A DNA stretch of 64,000 nt from Hibiscus mutabilis. Taxonomy: Eukaryota; Streptophyta; Magnoliopsida; Malvales; Malvaceae. The notes under the pieces are model-generated. The model was given only the letters and a program-made list of their open reading frames with translations. It was not told the DNA's origin and ran no database searches. How positions within the stretch are numbered: position 1 is the stretch's first letter; every line of letters begins with the position of its first letter. Of this stretch, positions 1-11,030 are shown piece after piece. The translations under genes and the position numbers were made by a program. Location: NCBI GenBank assembly GCA_019671005.1, contig CM033745.1:39973834-40037833 (forward strand), in the 5' to 3' direction.

Positions 1-87
1 TCCCATACCCCGGATTGTTCTTTCGAAGCAATCTAAAAACAGGGTCACACTTGTCGGTCAACTGAGAGATGAACTGAGATATATAGT

Positions 88-881
88 TCAACCTTCCCAA
101 GAAACCTCAAACTTCTTTTTGGTTCTGGGTGGTAGAAGATTTTGGATGGCTTTTACTTTTTCAGGGTCAATCTCGATCCTTTTTTGGCTAACCACAAAGC
201 CTAAAAGCTTATTGGACATAACGGCGAAAGTGCACTTAGCCGGGTTGAGCTCTAACTGATACTTTCTTAATCTTTGGAAGAGCTTCCTCAAGTTTTGGAT
301 ATGATCTTCTTCGGTTCGAGACTTGGCAATCATGTCATCCATATATACCTTGATCCTTTTGTACATCATGTCGTGAAAAAGGGTTACCATGGCTCTTTGA
401 TAGGTTGCTCCGGCATTCTTCAACCCAAAGGGCATCACCTTGTAACAGAATGTCCCCCATATAGTCACAAACGCAGTTTTCTCCATATCGCCAGGATGCA
501 TCTTTATTTGGTTATACCATGAGAAATCATCTATAAAAGAGAACCATGAATGCGCCGCGGTATTGTCGACCAAAGTATCAATATGGGGCAAAGGGAAATT
601 ATCCTTGCGGCTTGTCTTATTGAGATCTCTATAATCTACACACATGCGAACCTTCCCATCTTTTTTAGGTACCGGGACTATATTCACCACCCATTCCGGG
701 TACTTAACAACCTTTAGGAAACTAGCCTCATACTGTTTTTTCACTTCTTCTCGAATCTTCAACAACATTTTTGCCCTCATTCTTCTTAATTTATGTTGGA
801 CTGGTTTACATTTTGGCATGATTGGTAGCTTATATACCACAATATCATTTATATAGTTAATAATAGGGACATTAAACAAAT
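88..881 (-). pseudogene. Reverse transcriptase domain of element A
   Basis: An open stretch of about 260 codons carries the RT fingers-palm-thumb order: VPVPKKDGKVRMCVDYRDLN, then SFIDDFSWYNQIKM with the first catalytic Asp, MPFGLKNAGATYQRAM, and VYMDDMIAKS with the catalytic Asp pair. This is the only Ty3/gypsy RT in the window whose Asp pair is intact. The frame is open further upstream, to 1008, but that part is AT-rich and is better explained as intron. At about 100 the frame shifts by one base at the RT/RNase H junction, and after that shift a TGA interrupts the RNase H frame, so no full polyprotein can be made. In the element this domain copies RNA into cDNA inside the virus-like particle. 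Confidence 0.88.
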
Positions 882-1126
882 TTGAAATAAATATATATTG
901 GGAAGAGAATGAGATATTATTTATGGAATGAAATAATAAATATGATATAAGAATGCAACAAATATGATGTTTTCCATTTGAGAAAAAAGTGGAAATCATC
1001 ATTTTCATTGAATTGAAAAATAAGCAAGTTGATATAGAAGCCCTTTACAAAAAATCCATATTGCTCACGGGCAAAAACGAATAAGTTTGATTCCGAGCAT
1101 TACTCTGATTCAAACCTAGAAAATAC
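882..1126 (-). other. Probable pol intron of element A (acceptor mutated)
   Basis: Between the protease-linker coding part and RT lies about 245 bp of AT-rich sequence without homology to polyprotein. On the minus strand it opens with CCT|GTATTT and closes with a pyrimidine-rich stretch ending TTTATTTCAA, where a splice acceptor would read CAG. Element C has a matching segment at 18738-18997, bounded by CCT|GTAGTC and TTTTCAG. Tat/Ogre elements are known to carry an intron between protease and RT. That this is the same intron is inference. Confidence 0.5.
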
Positions 1127-1144
1127 AGGTAAGTCCACACTGGT

Positions 1145-1357
1145 TCAATTGTTGAGGGCTGATTCCAGCCAAGTATTTGCCTTTTTTTCATCTTCGGTTA
1201 TCACATTAACGTCCATCCCTTCTAACGCCTCATTGAACCTTTCCTCGTCATTGAGCTTGGCGCTCTCTAGATTGGCCTCATGTATTTTATGTCCCATGTT
1301 GATTATTCCCCAGACACAAAAATATTTTTCAAGTCGGGATAAGTCATAGGCTCTCAC
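1145..1357 (-). pseudogene. Linker between protease and RT, element A
   Basis: A 70-codon open stretch, acidic and Lys-rich, with the segment NEALEGMDVNVITEDEKK. It sits where element C has NEALEGMD-like text (EKLSINAMTEEEESR at 18524-18727), just before the putative intron. No catalytic motif is present; it is the region joining protease to RT in the Tat polyprotein. An in-frame stop ends it at the intron side. The 1358-1521 stretch between this and the protease reads as further linker in broken frames. Confidence 0.6.
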
Positions 1358-1521
1358 AGAATATCCTCACCCTTGAATCTAGCATTCCTTTGCTCGTCAT
1401 TCTTCTTCTATTCTAACTTTCTTTGCTTAAAACTGGGCTTGTGGCCGAGCCTGAACCGGTCTTTTTTACTGATGACACTTTTAGCGCGCAAACACCCTTG
1501 CAAGTTTTTTTTGAGTCCTTT

Positions 1522-2273
1522 TTACTTTCTTAGCTTATCGTCCCAAAGTCTGCCAAATCGCCATCTTAGTGCAATTTGACAGCCTAGGGCGTGGGATCTT
1601 GCTTCCTTCCTCCACAAAGGTAGCACCACAAATTCCAAATCCCTAAACGAATATTCAACAGCGTCTTCATCGATTTGGATGTTAGGAGCATCGGTGGTTA
1701 TAGAAGCGATGATATCTTGTTCGGCCCCCACACTTACCAACTTCCCCTTAATAAAAAATTTATTTTTTGGTGTAATGATGAAGGCACGACCTTGGCTGAA
1801 TAAATCCACGGCCTCCCTAACAGATAATTGTAATTTGGTCGAATGTCTATCACCACAAACTCGACGATGTACTCAGTAGGTCCGATTAACGATGGTACTT
1901 CAATCTTCTCGATGACGTCCTTTTGGGTCCCATCAAACACCCTAATAGAGTTCTGGCATGACTTCATGTACAAGCTGTCTATAGGCAACATTTGCAAGGT
2001 CTCCATTGGCAACACATTCAAAGCGGATCCATTGTCAAGAAGTACTACCGGGAAGACATGCCCTTTACAGTGGGTGGTAATGTTCAAAGCTTTGGTTGAT
2101 CTCATGCCCATGTCCGAAATTTCATCATCACTAAAAGTGATATAGTTATCCACGATAATGTGGCCCACTATTCGGTCTAATTTGCTTACCAAGATGTCAT
2201 TCAGGACGAACGTCTGATTCAACATCTTCAATAGCGCACTTCGGTGTTTTTTTGAGCTCAACAACTCAAGCAA
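1522..2273 (-). pseudogene. Aspartic protease domain of element A (frameshifted)
   Basis: Two overlapping minus-strand frames (2273-1734 and 1809-1522) together give the retropepsin region. The first carries VVLLDNGSALNVLPM near residue 80, with the catalytic Asp in the D-N-G-S form used by Tat elements, and later IDIRPNYNYLLGRPWI, the second protease signature. The frame changes between 1809 and 1734, so the domain is split. In the living element it would cleave the gag-pol polyprotein during particle maturation. Element C has the same stretch at 17405-18120 with Gly of the active site replaced. Confidence 0.8.
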
Positions 2274-2399
2274 TGAAATCCGTGCTTGTTGCTTTCAGAG
2301 CTGCTTAGCGATGCCACACTCACTGTGCTTTAGGAAACTTAAGAACTCTTACATTTGTGTCTCCGTCATTGGTTCATGAATCTTCAGATGAGGCTCTTC

Positions 2400-3344
2400 C
2401 TAAAAAATCGTTTCAAGTTCGTTCATTACTGTTTTACCATTGTCATTCGGCTCTTCCGCCGCTTTTGATGTTTCTGGTGAATAACACCTACTGCTTCTTG
2501 TAAAATGCCCCACCTTATTCACTGTTCTGACTTTTGACTCCACTGAGTCATTCTTCTTTGCAGGCTTCTCTTCATTAAATGGCTTCTCTTCTCCTTGCGG
2601 TCTGAATTCCCCAGTACTGAGATATGAGCGATATAGCTCCATGAAACCTTTCGAGTGTCCTTGAATGGAAAAGAGGCCAAAGCCGAAATTTGGAGCTTCG
2701 GAGCTACTTTATAACTTTCTCCTTAGGATGGATTTTCTTCCTTTGGCTTAAGTGATATGACAAATGACCTATCTACCCCATACTTGATCTTAGGGCTATC
2801 TGATATAGATACGTCTAGATTATTTTTCTCTCGTCATTATCAAAGAATTCAATCTCCTTATTATCTATCATCTTCTAGACCACTCGTTTAAACTCCTCAC
2901 AACATTGAACATTGTGTCGTCCTTCTTGATGAAACTCGCAATATAGTCCACACCATTCTTGTACGATTTCCATGCCCCGATCAATCATGCTTGCCATGCA
3001 CAATTGTTGAAATATCCACCTAAAAGAGGACTTGACCTCAAGCACATTTGTCTTGGCCTTTCTAGTGTATTCCTCTTCGATTGCATTCACACCACGACCT
3101 CCATGATCCGGTAGTGGGTTGGTGGCCACATTTGGCTCATCTAACTACAACACCCCAGTTTTTATCTTATTTTGCACAAACTTTTTAAGTGCGATAGAGT
3201 TTTTGATTGAGTGTCCCAAGACACCAGCATGATAATCACAATGTGCTTTTTCATCATACCACGCAGGGAATGGTGGCTTAAAAGGAGTGACAAAATAAGG
3301 CCAGACCAAGTCAGCCTAATGCAATTGCGAGTACAACTCAGCAT
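2400..3344 (-). pseudogene. C-terminal gag of element A with two zinc-knuckle-like motifs
   Basis: On the minus strand, frames between 3344 and 2400 give two Cys-His clusters: CDYHAGVLGHSIKNS near 3240 (last Cys replaced by Ser) and CEFHQEGRHNVQCCEEF near 2920. Tat gag proteins carry such C-x2-H...H-x4-C knuckles, which bind RNA during packaging. Between the knuckles and protease lies VRTVNKVGHFTRSSRCYSPE, a linker also seen in element C near 17350. The reading is split over at least three frames with several stops; the gag N-terminus is missing. The weaker open frame 3344-3162 in another phase is a shadow. Confidence 0.7.
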
Positions 3345-3527
3345 ATGACACTAACAAATGAGTGAATGACATTTTCTCACTTTCTTTCCTTGAGGATCTT
3401 GTTTCTTTCTTGTTCAAGCCTTGTCCACCTCCGGTTATGACTTATGGAGAAGAAATAGTGAAACTCTTTGAAGCCGTATAGGTGCTCGTGGTATTCACCT
3501 CATTATCAGATAGCATGTGTACAAACT

Positions 3528-3967
3528 TGTTGTGCACGAAATAAGTAAAAATCGAAATTATTATGATTATTTTAATTATAGATAGTTTCGTTTATATAAT
3601 TTAATACTAGATAATTATTATAATTATCAGATACTATTAAAATATATATCTCTAAAGAAACCTGATTGAAGTAGAATCAGATTCTACATATTTAATTATA
3701 TCCGGTTAAATATATTATATATTTAAAGAATCCTAATTTAATTAGAATTGGAGTTTTGAATGCTATATAAAGGCATAAGGTCTAGCAATCAAAGTATGCT
3801 TTTGCGAAAAATCTCTCTAACAATTAGATAAGAGAAAATATTGTTCGTTTCGTTCGGGTGGACTGTGTAGAGGTCGAAACGCTATTGTGACGACTTGGAT
3901 TCGATATCGCGCTAGAAGAATCAGATTCTCCTAACTCCCTACGGTTTTTAGATTTAATTAATGCAAC
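3528..3967 (+). repeat. Possible solo LTR or LTR fragment (copia-like)
   Basis: This AT-rich, ~440-bp stretch starts TGTTGTGC and ends ATGCAAC, giving imperfect inverted ends. It holds a TATA-like box (CTATATAAAGG at about 3761) about 200 bp before its right end, as LTR promoters do. No primer site follows it and I see no target duplication, so it is either a solo LTR or a broken one. Family not resolved. Confidence 0.35.
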
Positions 3968-5230
3968 GTTTCATCCCTTTTCACCCCAAATTTGTTCCTC
4001 GTACATGGATCACTGGTGGAATACGTCGGATAGTTTTTCTATTGCGCCATGGGGTGTACTGGCGTTTCCCAACAAATATGCTGGTTTTTGGAAGGTTTAA
4101 GTGCATGGTTTTCAAGGAATGATGGTTTAAATGTTGATTTAAACGTGGATTGAAATGAGATTTCAACGTGGTTATAAAATCGGTTTTAAATGCATTGATG
4201 GTGTGTTATTTTTTAGCACTCCTCACTAAGCCTTGTGTGCTTTCGCTCTCTCTTTATCAATCAATGTAGAGAATTAAAGGTTCAAAGGCAGCGTGGAAGC
4301 AAGGGATCAAGAAAGGCTTCGTTGTTGAAAGTATGTTTTCGTTTTAGACTATATGTAATAAGGGCAATGGGGTTTCCTTACTGGTTTTGGGAGATGATGT
4401 TAAACTCCATGTTTGTACAAGTTTGTGTTGCTGTTTTAGAGTTGTAAATGGCCTTTGATGGTTGTTTTTTTGCTTTTTCATGGCTTTTGGTATCTTGCTT
4501 GACTTGGTTTATAGGAAGCATGCCTATAGATTACCTTTTGAAGCATGATGCTATGTTTTGATGTTATTTCTAATATGTTTAGTTGAGGATTGATCCTTGA
4601 ATATGTTGGCTATATGTTAGGAGCATGATAGAGTAGTTTGGTTTGCTTAAATGTATGTTAAACCAGCAATAATGGACATTTTGAGTCCAGGCGTATCGGT
4701 ACGCGACTCACCGTATCGGCATGGGTAAGCCAAATCATGCTTGGTGTATCGGTACGTGGGGTAACGTGTCGATACGTGCTTAGAGCAAAATGGCGGGGTG
4801 TTTCGATACGCGAGGGCTTATCGGTACAGGTTTAACCTACTAAAATATAGGATTTGCAATTCCTCAAGACCGTACCGATATGGGCCCAAGTGTACCGTTA
4901 TGGTTGGTAGTTAAGTTAGTTATTTGAGGCTTTCTGATGTTTTGTTTTCTTGCGTTTTGGTCCCTGAATGTTGTGGAAAGCAATTGTGGTTGATTGGATG
5001 ATCAAATTGAGCTGAAATTTGACACGTAAGTATGAAACCTGACTAATTGAATATTGGTAATTCTAAAATGGCTTAAGTTCTTGTATTTTGTCATATTTAT
5101 AGTTTAGTCCCTAATTGCAAATTGGAGTAATTGGATGTCAATTCGACGCCCGGTTGAGTTGAGATTTCACCCGCTGCTTGCATGTACACATAGGTTAATA
5201 ATATTGCATCTAGATAAGATAAAAGAAAAA
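3968..5230. other. Noncoding LTR-like remnant
   Basis: No protein-coding frame can be supported. Composition and short motifs resemble the long LTRs of elements B and G, above all the cluster of GTATCGGTACG-type near-palindromes at 4690-4903. Ends, primer site and polypurine tract could not be found, so this is called a remnant on likeness alone. Confidence 0.35.
4690..4903. repeat. Cluster of GTATCGGTACG-type near-palindromes
   Basis: At least eight variants of the core (C)GTATCGRTACG occur in about 210 bp: near 4692, 4712, 4746, 4768, 4802, 4819, 4871 and 4891. The spacing is irregular, mostly 15-50 bp. The same word family recurs in the LTRs of B and G. Confidence 0.75.
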
Positions 5231-5435
5231 AAATTAAAGGTCATTTATTGAGGTAAATCTTTTCCCCGTGTGACTCGCTTGGTTCGGTCTTGCGACTAGA
5301 ACGGGTCAAGGGGGTTACATATTATACCCATTGAAATCTTTACAAATAATTTTTAATAGTCGACTAAGAAGAAGAAGAACGAAGATGAGTTGTGAGAATT
5401 TTCGAGCTAGTAGTCCTCAATTTATAGGGTAAACA

Positions 5436-6316
5436 GACCTCGCTATATGCGGAGCGTGAGGTCCTATTATGGGAAAATCTGAATAAATATGCCAACTTAT
5501 TCTTAATTTGGCATATTTATCACCATAACTAAGAAACTAATTAAACGAACCTCGCTATTTACAGAGGCGGGGTCACTTTTTTCCTTTTTTATAAATTTTT
5601 TACATTATTCTCAAGGATTACGCGAATGAGACAATTAACTTTCTGGATAAACCCATCAAACATGATTCTCAAGGCATTTTGCCTCTTTGTTCATGCCCAA
5701 AAATAAGCTTTGGAAGCATTTTAGGGCCATTTTTACACCGCTTACAATGTTTTTTTGTGCCAATATCAGTCCCAAATGAAAGATAAGTTCTAATACTACA
5801 CCTCTAACCTAAAATATTACGAAGATTATTCTAATAATAACCCAGGGAAACACCTCCAACATGTCTACCAAGCTATTTCAACTTCTTATTCTTGGACAAA
5901 AATTAGCGTTCCAACCATTTTCAACGTGCTTTTTATACATCGTGCAATGACTCGTACGTGCCAATATTAGTTTCAAATGGAAGATAAGTTCCAATACTAC
6001 ATATCTAAGCTTAAAAATTACTAAAATTATCGGGCTAATGGCACGACAAAATGCCTCGAACATGCATATACACCATTTTAGTTCAACCTGGACTAAGAGG
6101 ACCTCGCTATGTGCAAAACGCGAGGTCCATACAGTAATTACCATGATATATTAATGATGCTTTCCAATTTCTCGGGACCTCGCGTTTTGAGAAACACGAG
6201 ATCTTATTCGATAATTTTAAATTTCAAAATTTGAAAAGGCGCCCACGTCAGACGGACCTTGCTCTGTGTAAAACACTAGGTCATATGTCGCATTGTCCAT
6301 AACGCGGGGTCGCCTT
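5436..6316. repeat. Dispersed GACCTCGC / GCGAGGTC hairpins
   Basis: Five short inverted repeats share one stem: 5436-5463, 5547-5574, 6099-6128, 6176-6203 and 6255-6282, with a half copy at 6301-6314. The best one, 6099-6128, has a perfect 9-bp stem (GGACCTCGC / GCGAGGTCC) around a 12-nt loop. The others have one to three mismatches, and loop sequences resemble each other (TATATGCGGA, TATTTACAGA, TATGTGCAAAAC). No coding frame or known element ends accompany them. Confidence 0.7.
5640..6060. repeat. Degenerate ~200-bp direct duplication
   Basis: The segment around 5755-5820 recurs around 5956-6015 with a 201-bp offset: both contain GCCAATAT, then CAAATG, AGATAAGTTC and AATACTACA, with scattered substitutions. 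Weaker likeness extends upstream in both copies. It lies between hairpins 2 and 3 of the GACCTCGC family, so the hairpins may be part of the same duplicated unit. Confidence 0.55.
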
Positions 6317-8060
6317 ATGTGGACGGTTTGGGGGTCATTTTTCTAAATAACATTGAATGTGGTTCATTTTCATAAATATTATTTAAAATGGGTTTTTTTT
6401 ATAATAAGACCATATGGGGCAGGAAATTTTAGGTGGCAGGAAAAGTACATGTTTTGATAGGAGTGGTTTTTTTGGGTTGAAGGAGTTGGTGGTAAATGGG
6501 AGTGGTGGAGACGTGTGAAATTTTAGGTGGTTAAAGTGATGAAGAATGGTGAAGATGAAGGATAAGGGTGAATAAATATAAAAATGGTAATGGAGTTGAA
6601 GGTGATGAGTGATGGCAGGAGATAGGGCATGGAGATGTCAGGCAGAGGCATTGAGTGGGCTATGGGTGGAGGGCATGGGCAATAGATAGTGCATTCAATG
6701 CACCGATCTTCTTTTCTCTTTTTTAATAATAATAATAACGATGATGATAAACAATAATAATAATATTAAAATAATAATAATACTGTTAAATAATATTAAA
6801 ATCTAGACAAAAATTAGTGATTACACATATTTATGTATTGATTTTGATATCTCTATGTCAATGACCATACTTTGTTATCAATCAACTACATATTAGTCTT
6901 AATGTATTATTGTTATCCATTCTTACAATAATACTTGACTAAGAATATTTAAAAATAACCATATTATTCTAAAGACTTTATTATAATTTAGTTTATTTAT
7001 GCACGCAGAATTTTAACTGAAAATAATAATGGCAATGCCTCTTTATGAATAAACAAGGTAAAAACAAATGTCATTTACAATCATCTTATGATTGGTTTTT
7101 GGGCATACAACAATGAATTTAAGAAATCTCTCAATCAAGCGGAACAAATGTGCTAGGATTTGGAAAGTTGAAAGGGGGATCTGGGGGATTTTGGGTGAAG
7201 AGGAGGATTTGGATTTTTTTTCTAACAGGGTAGAAAAAATAAAGTTTTAAAAATTTAGGTGTCTGAATTAAAGTTAACTTTTTTATTAATTTTTCACATC
7301 ATCAAACTAACATAGGTTAATAACTCAGTGACCTAAATGAAACGAAACGATAAATGACCAAAATCAATTTTTTTTAAATCAATGACCAAATCATGATTTA
7401 AAATCATTACATAATCTTTAGATTGGGCTTTCAACTTCATTTTGCAGCCTACAGTGAAAGACATACAAAGTAGGTTTAACCCCATGAATTTTCTCAAAAT
7501 ACGTGTAAATATTTGCATATTTGTAATAAATTATCCGTGAAAATATCAATCATCATAGTTACATCATTACCATTTATTTGGCCGAATGGTCAAACTGTTC
7601 ATCTTTATTCTCTCATTTCCCTTAAGTTATGAGTTCTAGACCCACCATGAGCACCACATTCCTTCTTCTAGGTAAAATTTTTATTAGAATTAGGCATTGT
7701 CAAAAAAAGTAAAAATTGAGAAATTTAAATAGTTAGGAGGTGTCTTTTTTTCTTGACATAATTTTTTGTGAAAATATTCTTTATCACATGCACTATTGTA
7801 ACTCTTCTATTGAATGAAATGGTAAAAGCTTTTTCTCACTAAAAAAATAAATTTGATATCGTTGCCATAGATCGAACCATCGTAATCTATAATAACAGAA
7901 AAAAAAAAACATGCCATCAAAAAAGCTTATAAGTTTGAGATATCAGATGAAAGCTTTTACATACGTGAGAGCATGTTATAGTTTTGGGGAGCATTTATAT
8001 ATGCATTGGAGGACATTGAACGTTACCAAGAGGTAATTGAATTGTTTAGCTATCAATAAA
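6317..8060. other. AT-rich noncoding stretch
   Basis: No coding region is supported here. The only structure I see is a TAA-rich microsatellite at about 6722-6800 with interruptions. Short open frames (for example 7333-7518 minus) have no recognisable motif and are treated as chance. Confidence 0.5.
6722..6800. repeat. (TAA/ATA)n microsatellite, interrupted
   Basis: About 80 bp of AATAATAATAA-type repeats, broken by GATGATGATAA and AAACAATAA. Simple sequence without other signals. Confidence 0.75.
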
Positions 8061-8464
8061 AAAAGAAAAATTATCCCAATGACCACTCAACTATTGCCCG
8101 CAATTTGTTTTTACCACCAACTAAAAAAATTAAAATTTGACCACCTAGCTATTTAAATAGACCTATTTTGACCACCGGCCGTTAAAAGCTAACAGAAAGG
8201 TGACATGGTCGTTAAAGTAAAATTTGTATAATTACATATTTGATCCTTGTTCGTTATCTATTATATCAATTTAGTCATAATTTTAATTTAAATAAATAAA
8301 ATTAATCAACTAATCTAGTGATGACACGTGTCGTCACCCGATTGGATGATTTTAATCTAATTATTATTTTATTTTTTAATATTTAATATATTTATTTTTC
8401 TCCAATCAACGTGTCACCACCTGATGGAAGAAAAATTCAAGAATAAAGGGAAAGTGCTTGGCAT

Positions 8465-8524
8465 GGGGTTTGAACCCAAAACAACAACTTCAGGGGTGAA
8501 ACCCCATGACTTTACCACTACACC
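8465..8524 (-). repeat. tRNA-like (SINE-head-like) fragment 1
   Basis: On the minus strand TGGTGTAGTGGTAAAG (near 8524) resembles a Pol III A box, and GGGTTCAAACCCC (8477-8465) resembles a B box at normal spacing. No paired acceptor stem is visible, so this is not a working tRNA gene; a decayed SINE head is the simplest reading. Confidence 0.4.
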
Positions 8525-8615
8525 AATCCAATCTTAATAAAATGGATTGCACCAGTTTTTATGTATCTTATAATACAGTAAATGCTAGGGAATAAAGAAT
8601 TAAAAATGGTTGCAA

Positions 8616-8674
8616 GGGGACTCGAACCTAAATTACTTGAGATGTGTAAAACCATACAAACTACTTAACCAATT
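8616..8674 (-). repeat. tRNA-like (SINE-head-like) fragment 2
   Basis: On the minus strand AATTGGTTAAGTAGTTTG (8674-8657) resembles an A box and TAGGTTCGAGTCCCC (8630-8616) a B box, followed closely by TTGCAACCA. The 5' side does not pair with the 3' side, so no cloverleaf acceptor stem forms. It lies about 100 bp from fragment 1 in the same orientation. Confidence 0.4.
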
Positions 8675-10431
8675 CAAATAATTAATTTAAATATGAATAT
8701 ATTTTAAATATATTTAATTTATAGTTAAAGCAAGATTTAAAATGAAATTAGATGTATGATTTTAATATTTTTAAATCTAATTTAAATATAAATATTTTTC
8801 TTTTTCACATTTATTTAAATAATTTCATATATTTAATTTAAATAACTTCCCCCTAAAAGTTTGAGTACTTAAATGTGATTAGGAAATAGTATAGATTAAA
8901 AATGGAAAGGAAAAAGTGACGTATTTCACCTACCATTTAATAGGGGTAAATTACATTAATAGCAATCTAACTTTTAGGGTGCTTGTGGTTAGGTCACAAA
9001 ATTTTTAAAACTTATAGTACATTCACTGTAACGACCCGAACTTTGGGTTAGTGAATCTTGTCTCGGACTCAGGTATTGGACCTTTATGTTGGGAGTCCAA
9101 TTAAGTAAATTAGATATGGGCTTCGTGGCAAAAGGAAAAGAAGGGGAAGACGGGCTTTTATTAAATTATTTTATCCAATTTGGATAGAGGGGTTTTTTAA
9201 TTTTAAAATGGGTGTGGGTGGTGAAAAAGAAAATAATGTGGGATAAGATATTTTGGAGAGAGAGTAAAAGATAAGAGAGAAACTAAGAGGGAAGGCTTTG
9301 AGCCCCGTTTTGCTGCCAACCGCTCCGCCGTTCACTTCACCACCACCGCCACCGCCAATCGACTCCTATCGTCGTCCCGCGCAGGTCGGTGGTCTTCCTG
9401 TCGTCATCGGAGCCGTAGTCTAGCGGAGTGAAGTCAAAGAAGAAATGGTGAAGCTGGATCAACCCCTTACGCCGGTCTTTACAGGAAGCTGTTGCCACCA
9501 CTAGAACCCCCAGCTCGAGATCTGCCAACTGGTGAAATTTGATCGCCGTCCGTCGTAGGCTGTGTGTGGGCGTGGGTCTGCTGTAACAAGCCATCTAAGC
9601 TGGTTTGGTCGATCTGAGCCACCGATTGAGCCGAGCCAATTGTTGAGCTAAGCCGTGAGCTGCGTTGACCAGCCAGCCATAAGCCACATTGACCTGACTC
9701 GCCAAGCCGTTGACTCGAGTTGTATGACCATTGACTTTGACTGGGGCATTGATCGTTGACTTTTTGGGGTACCATGCCTAAGGGTTTCTCGACGTTCTGA
9801 GTCTGTTGGGGTAGTCTATTACGCCAAATTTGAACTTGATAAGTTGTTTTTACGCGTTTGATCATTCGAATTTATTAAAGTATATGGTTAAGTGATGCTT
9901 ATGGTATTAGTTGATATACAAGGATTATTCCAGATAAGATATCGGATCAAGTGGATATTTGGGAAGCTCGGATGAGGATTTTAGCAATAACGGCTTAAGG
10001 TTAGTACGCCTCAAACTTTAAAATGCATCATGAACATCATAAGTATAATTTCCTTGCAAACATGTGTTGTGATCGGTATTACGAGACTTGGTAATTATTG
10101 AGATGCCTGATGAGTTTGAGAATATTCAAGACTATTATGAGCTTTAGAGACCGTGTAGGGTCATTTGAATATTCGTATAATTATTTAATTGTTTGATTTA
10201 CATGTTGGGTCGCATGAATGCTTGAGATATGAATTGGCATGTTCAATGGAAAATTATACTAGATGGATTGATAATTGGTAATATTCGAATAAATGATCAT
10301 AAAGTTGGTAATTAATATTAATTTATTAAATACGTACGTAAACAAACCCTAGTGACTTTCATAAACTTTAGGGATCGAGTAAAACATTTGTAAAATTGTA
10401 ACCTAAGGAAATGATGTGAACTTGTATATAG

Positions 10432-10582
10432 AGTATCGGTACTAGATTTGGCTGTATCGATACGCGATTGGGGACTGTATCGGTACCGGTCGACCCATAC
10501 CAATACTTATAGAAATTGAGGATTTTCATTAAACTATTTTAGTATTGGTACGCGTGTGAGTACCGATACTAAAATAGTTTAA
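10432..10582. repeat. GTATCGATAC-type cluster in the B LTR
   Basis: Variants sit at about 10433 (GTATCGGTAC), 10453 (GTATCGATACG), 10477 (GTATCGGTACC), 10498 (ATACCAATAC), 10543 (GTATTGGTACG) and 10560 (GTACCGATAC). The last two form the ends of the hairpin at 10529-10582. Confidence 0.75.
10529..10582. repeat. Long hairpin with 23-bp arms
   Basis: The left arm 10529-10551 and right arm 10560-10582 are reverse complements with one mismatch, around the 8-nt loop GCGTGTGA. The arms begin TTAAACTATTTTAG and end at the GTAY-type core words next to the loop. A fold-back duplication would explain the near-perfect match in an otherwise decayed LTR. Confidence 0.85.
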
Positions 10583-10849
10583 TAGAGATAATTAATGAGG
10601 GTGATTAAGGTACACTTCCATCATAATTAATAACTTGGTAAACGTTGGGTGACTTGATGGTAATAGCAACCACAGGGATCATTGGTGGATCGTATGATGT
10701 TGTATGATGTGTGGTAGATGTGTCATTGCTATGTACTGATATTGACACCTAGATGATTGAATCATCTTGATTGATGGGTTTTGGATACCCAGTGAGAGAT
10801 AGAGTGTGTTGCAACACCATGGTTAGATATTTCTAAATGTATAGACCTG

Positions 10850-11030
10850 ATGCTTAGTGGGACCGAGACTCATTTAAAGATGCTCGATGAGAGATTTCAA
10901 GCATGGGTGTATGCATCCCGACGCTTAGTGGTACCAAGCCTCACCCTAAAGAATGTATGAACTTGATGCTTAGTGGAACCGAGCCTCACTCAGAGGGTTT
11001 AATCCCGATGCTCAGTAGGATCGGGCCTCA
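10850..11030 (+). repeat. Four-copy degenerate repeat in the B LTR
   Basis: Four copies of a block near GATGCTTAGTGG-ACCGAG-CTCA start at about 10850, 10919, 10967 and 11008. Spacing is uneven (about 40-70 bp) because the segments between blocks differ in length. Confidence 0.7.

Larger units (their letters stand above)
1..3527 (-). mobile_element. Element A: Ty3/gypsy Tat-lineage retrotransposon, internal fragment
   Basis: Read on the minus strand, the order is gag zinc knuckles, aspartic protease, linker, a probable intron and reverse transcriptase, then the start of RNase H running off the left edge. The Tat assignment rests on the protease box DNGSALN, the RT box VYMDDMIAKS and close protein similarity to element C at 16940-22438, which carries the second RNase H typical of Tat. 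No LTR, primer site or polypurine tract of this copy is visible. The right limit is placed where the gag-like sequence gives way to an AT-rich LTR-like segment; it could be off by tens of bases. Confidence 0.85.
8061..9026. other. Noncoding stretch with common intergenic repeat text
   Basis: No gene. The part 8080-8230 (CCACTCAACTATTGCCC ... ACCACCGGCCGTTAAAAGC) is the kind of dispersed noncoding repeat frequent between plant genes, but I cannot name its family. Two tRNA-like fragments lie at 8465-8524 and 8616-8674; the rest is AT-rich. Confidence 0.45.

Noticed and set aside
8465..8674. Functional tRNA genes
   Set aside because: A and B boxes are present but neither fragment can form an acceptor stem.
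9337..9865. Minus-strand frames rich in Arg/Ser/Gln as genes
   Set aside because: They lie in the GC-rich block of the B LTR and have no recognisable domain or support from the second LTR.
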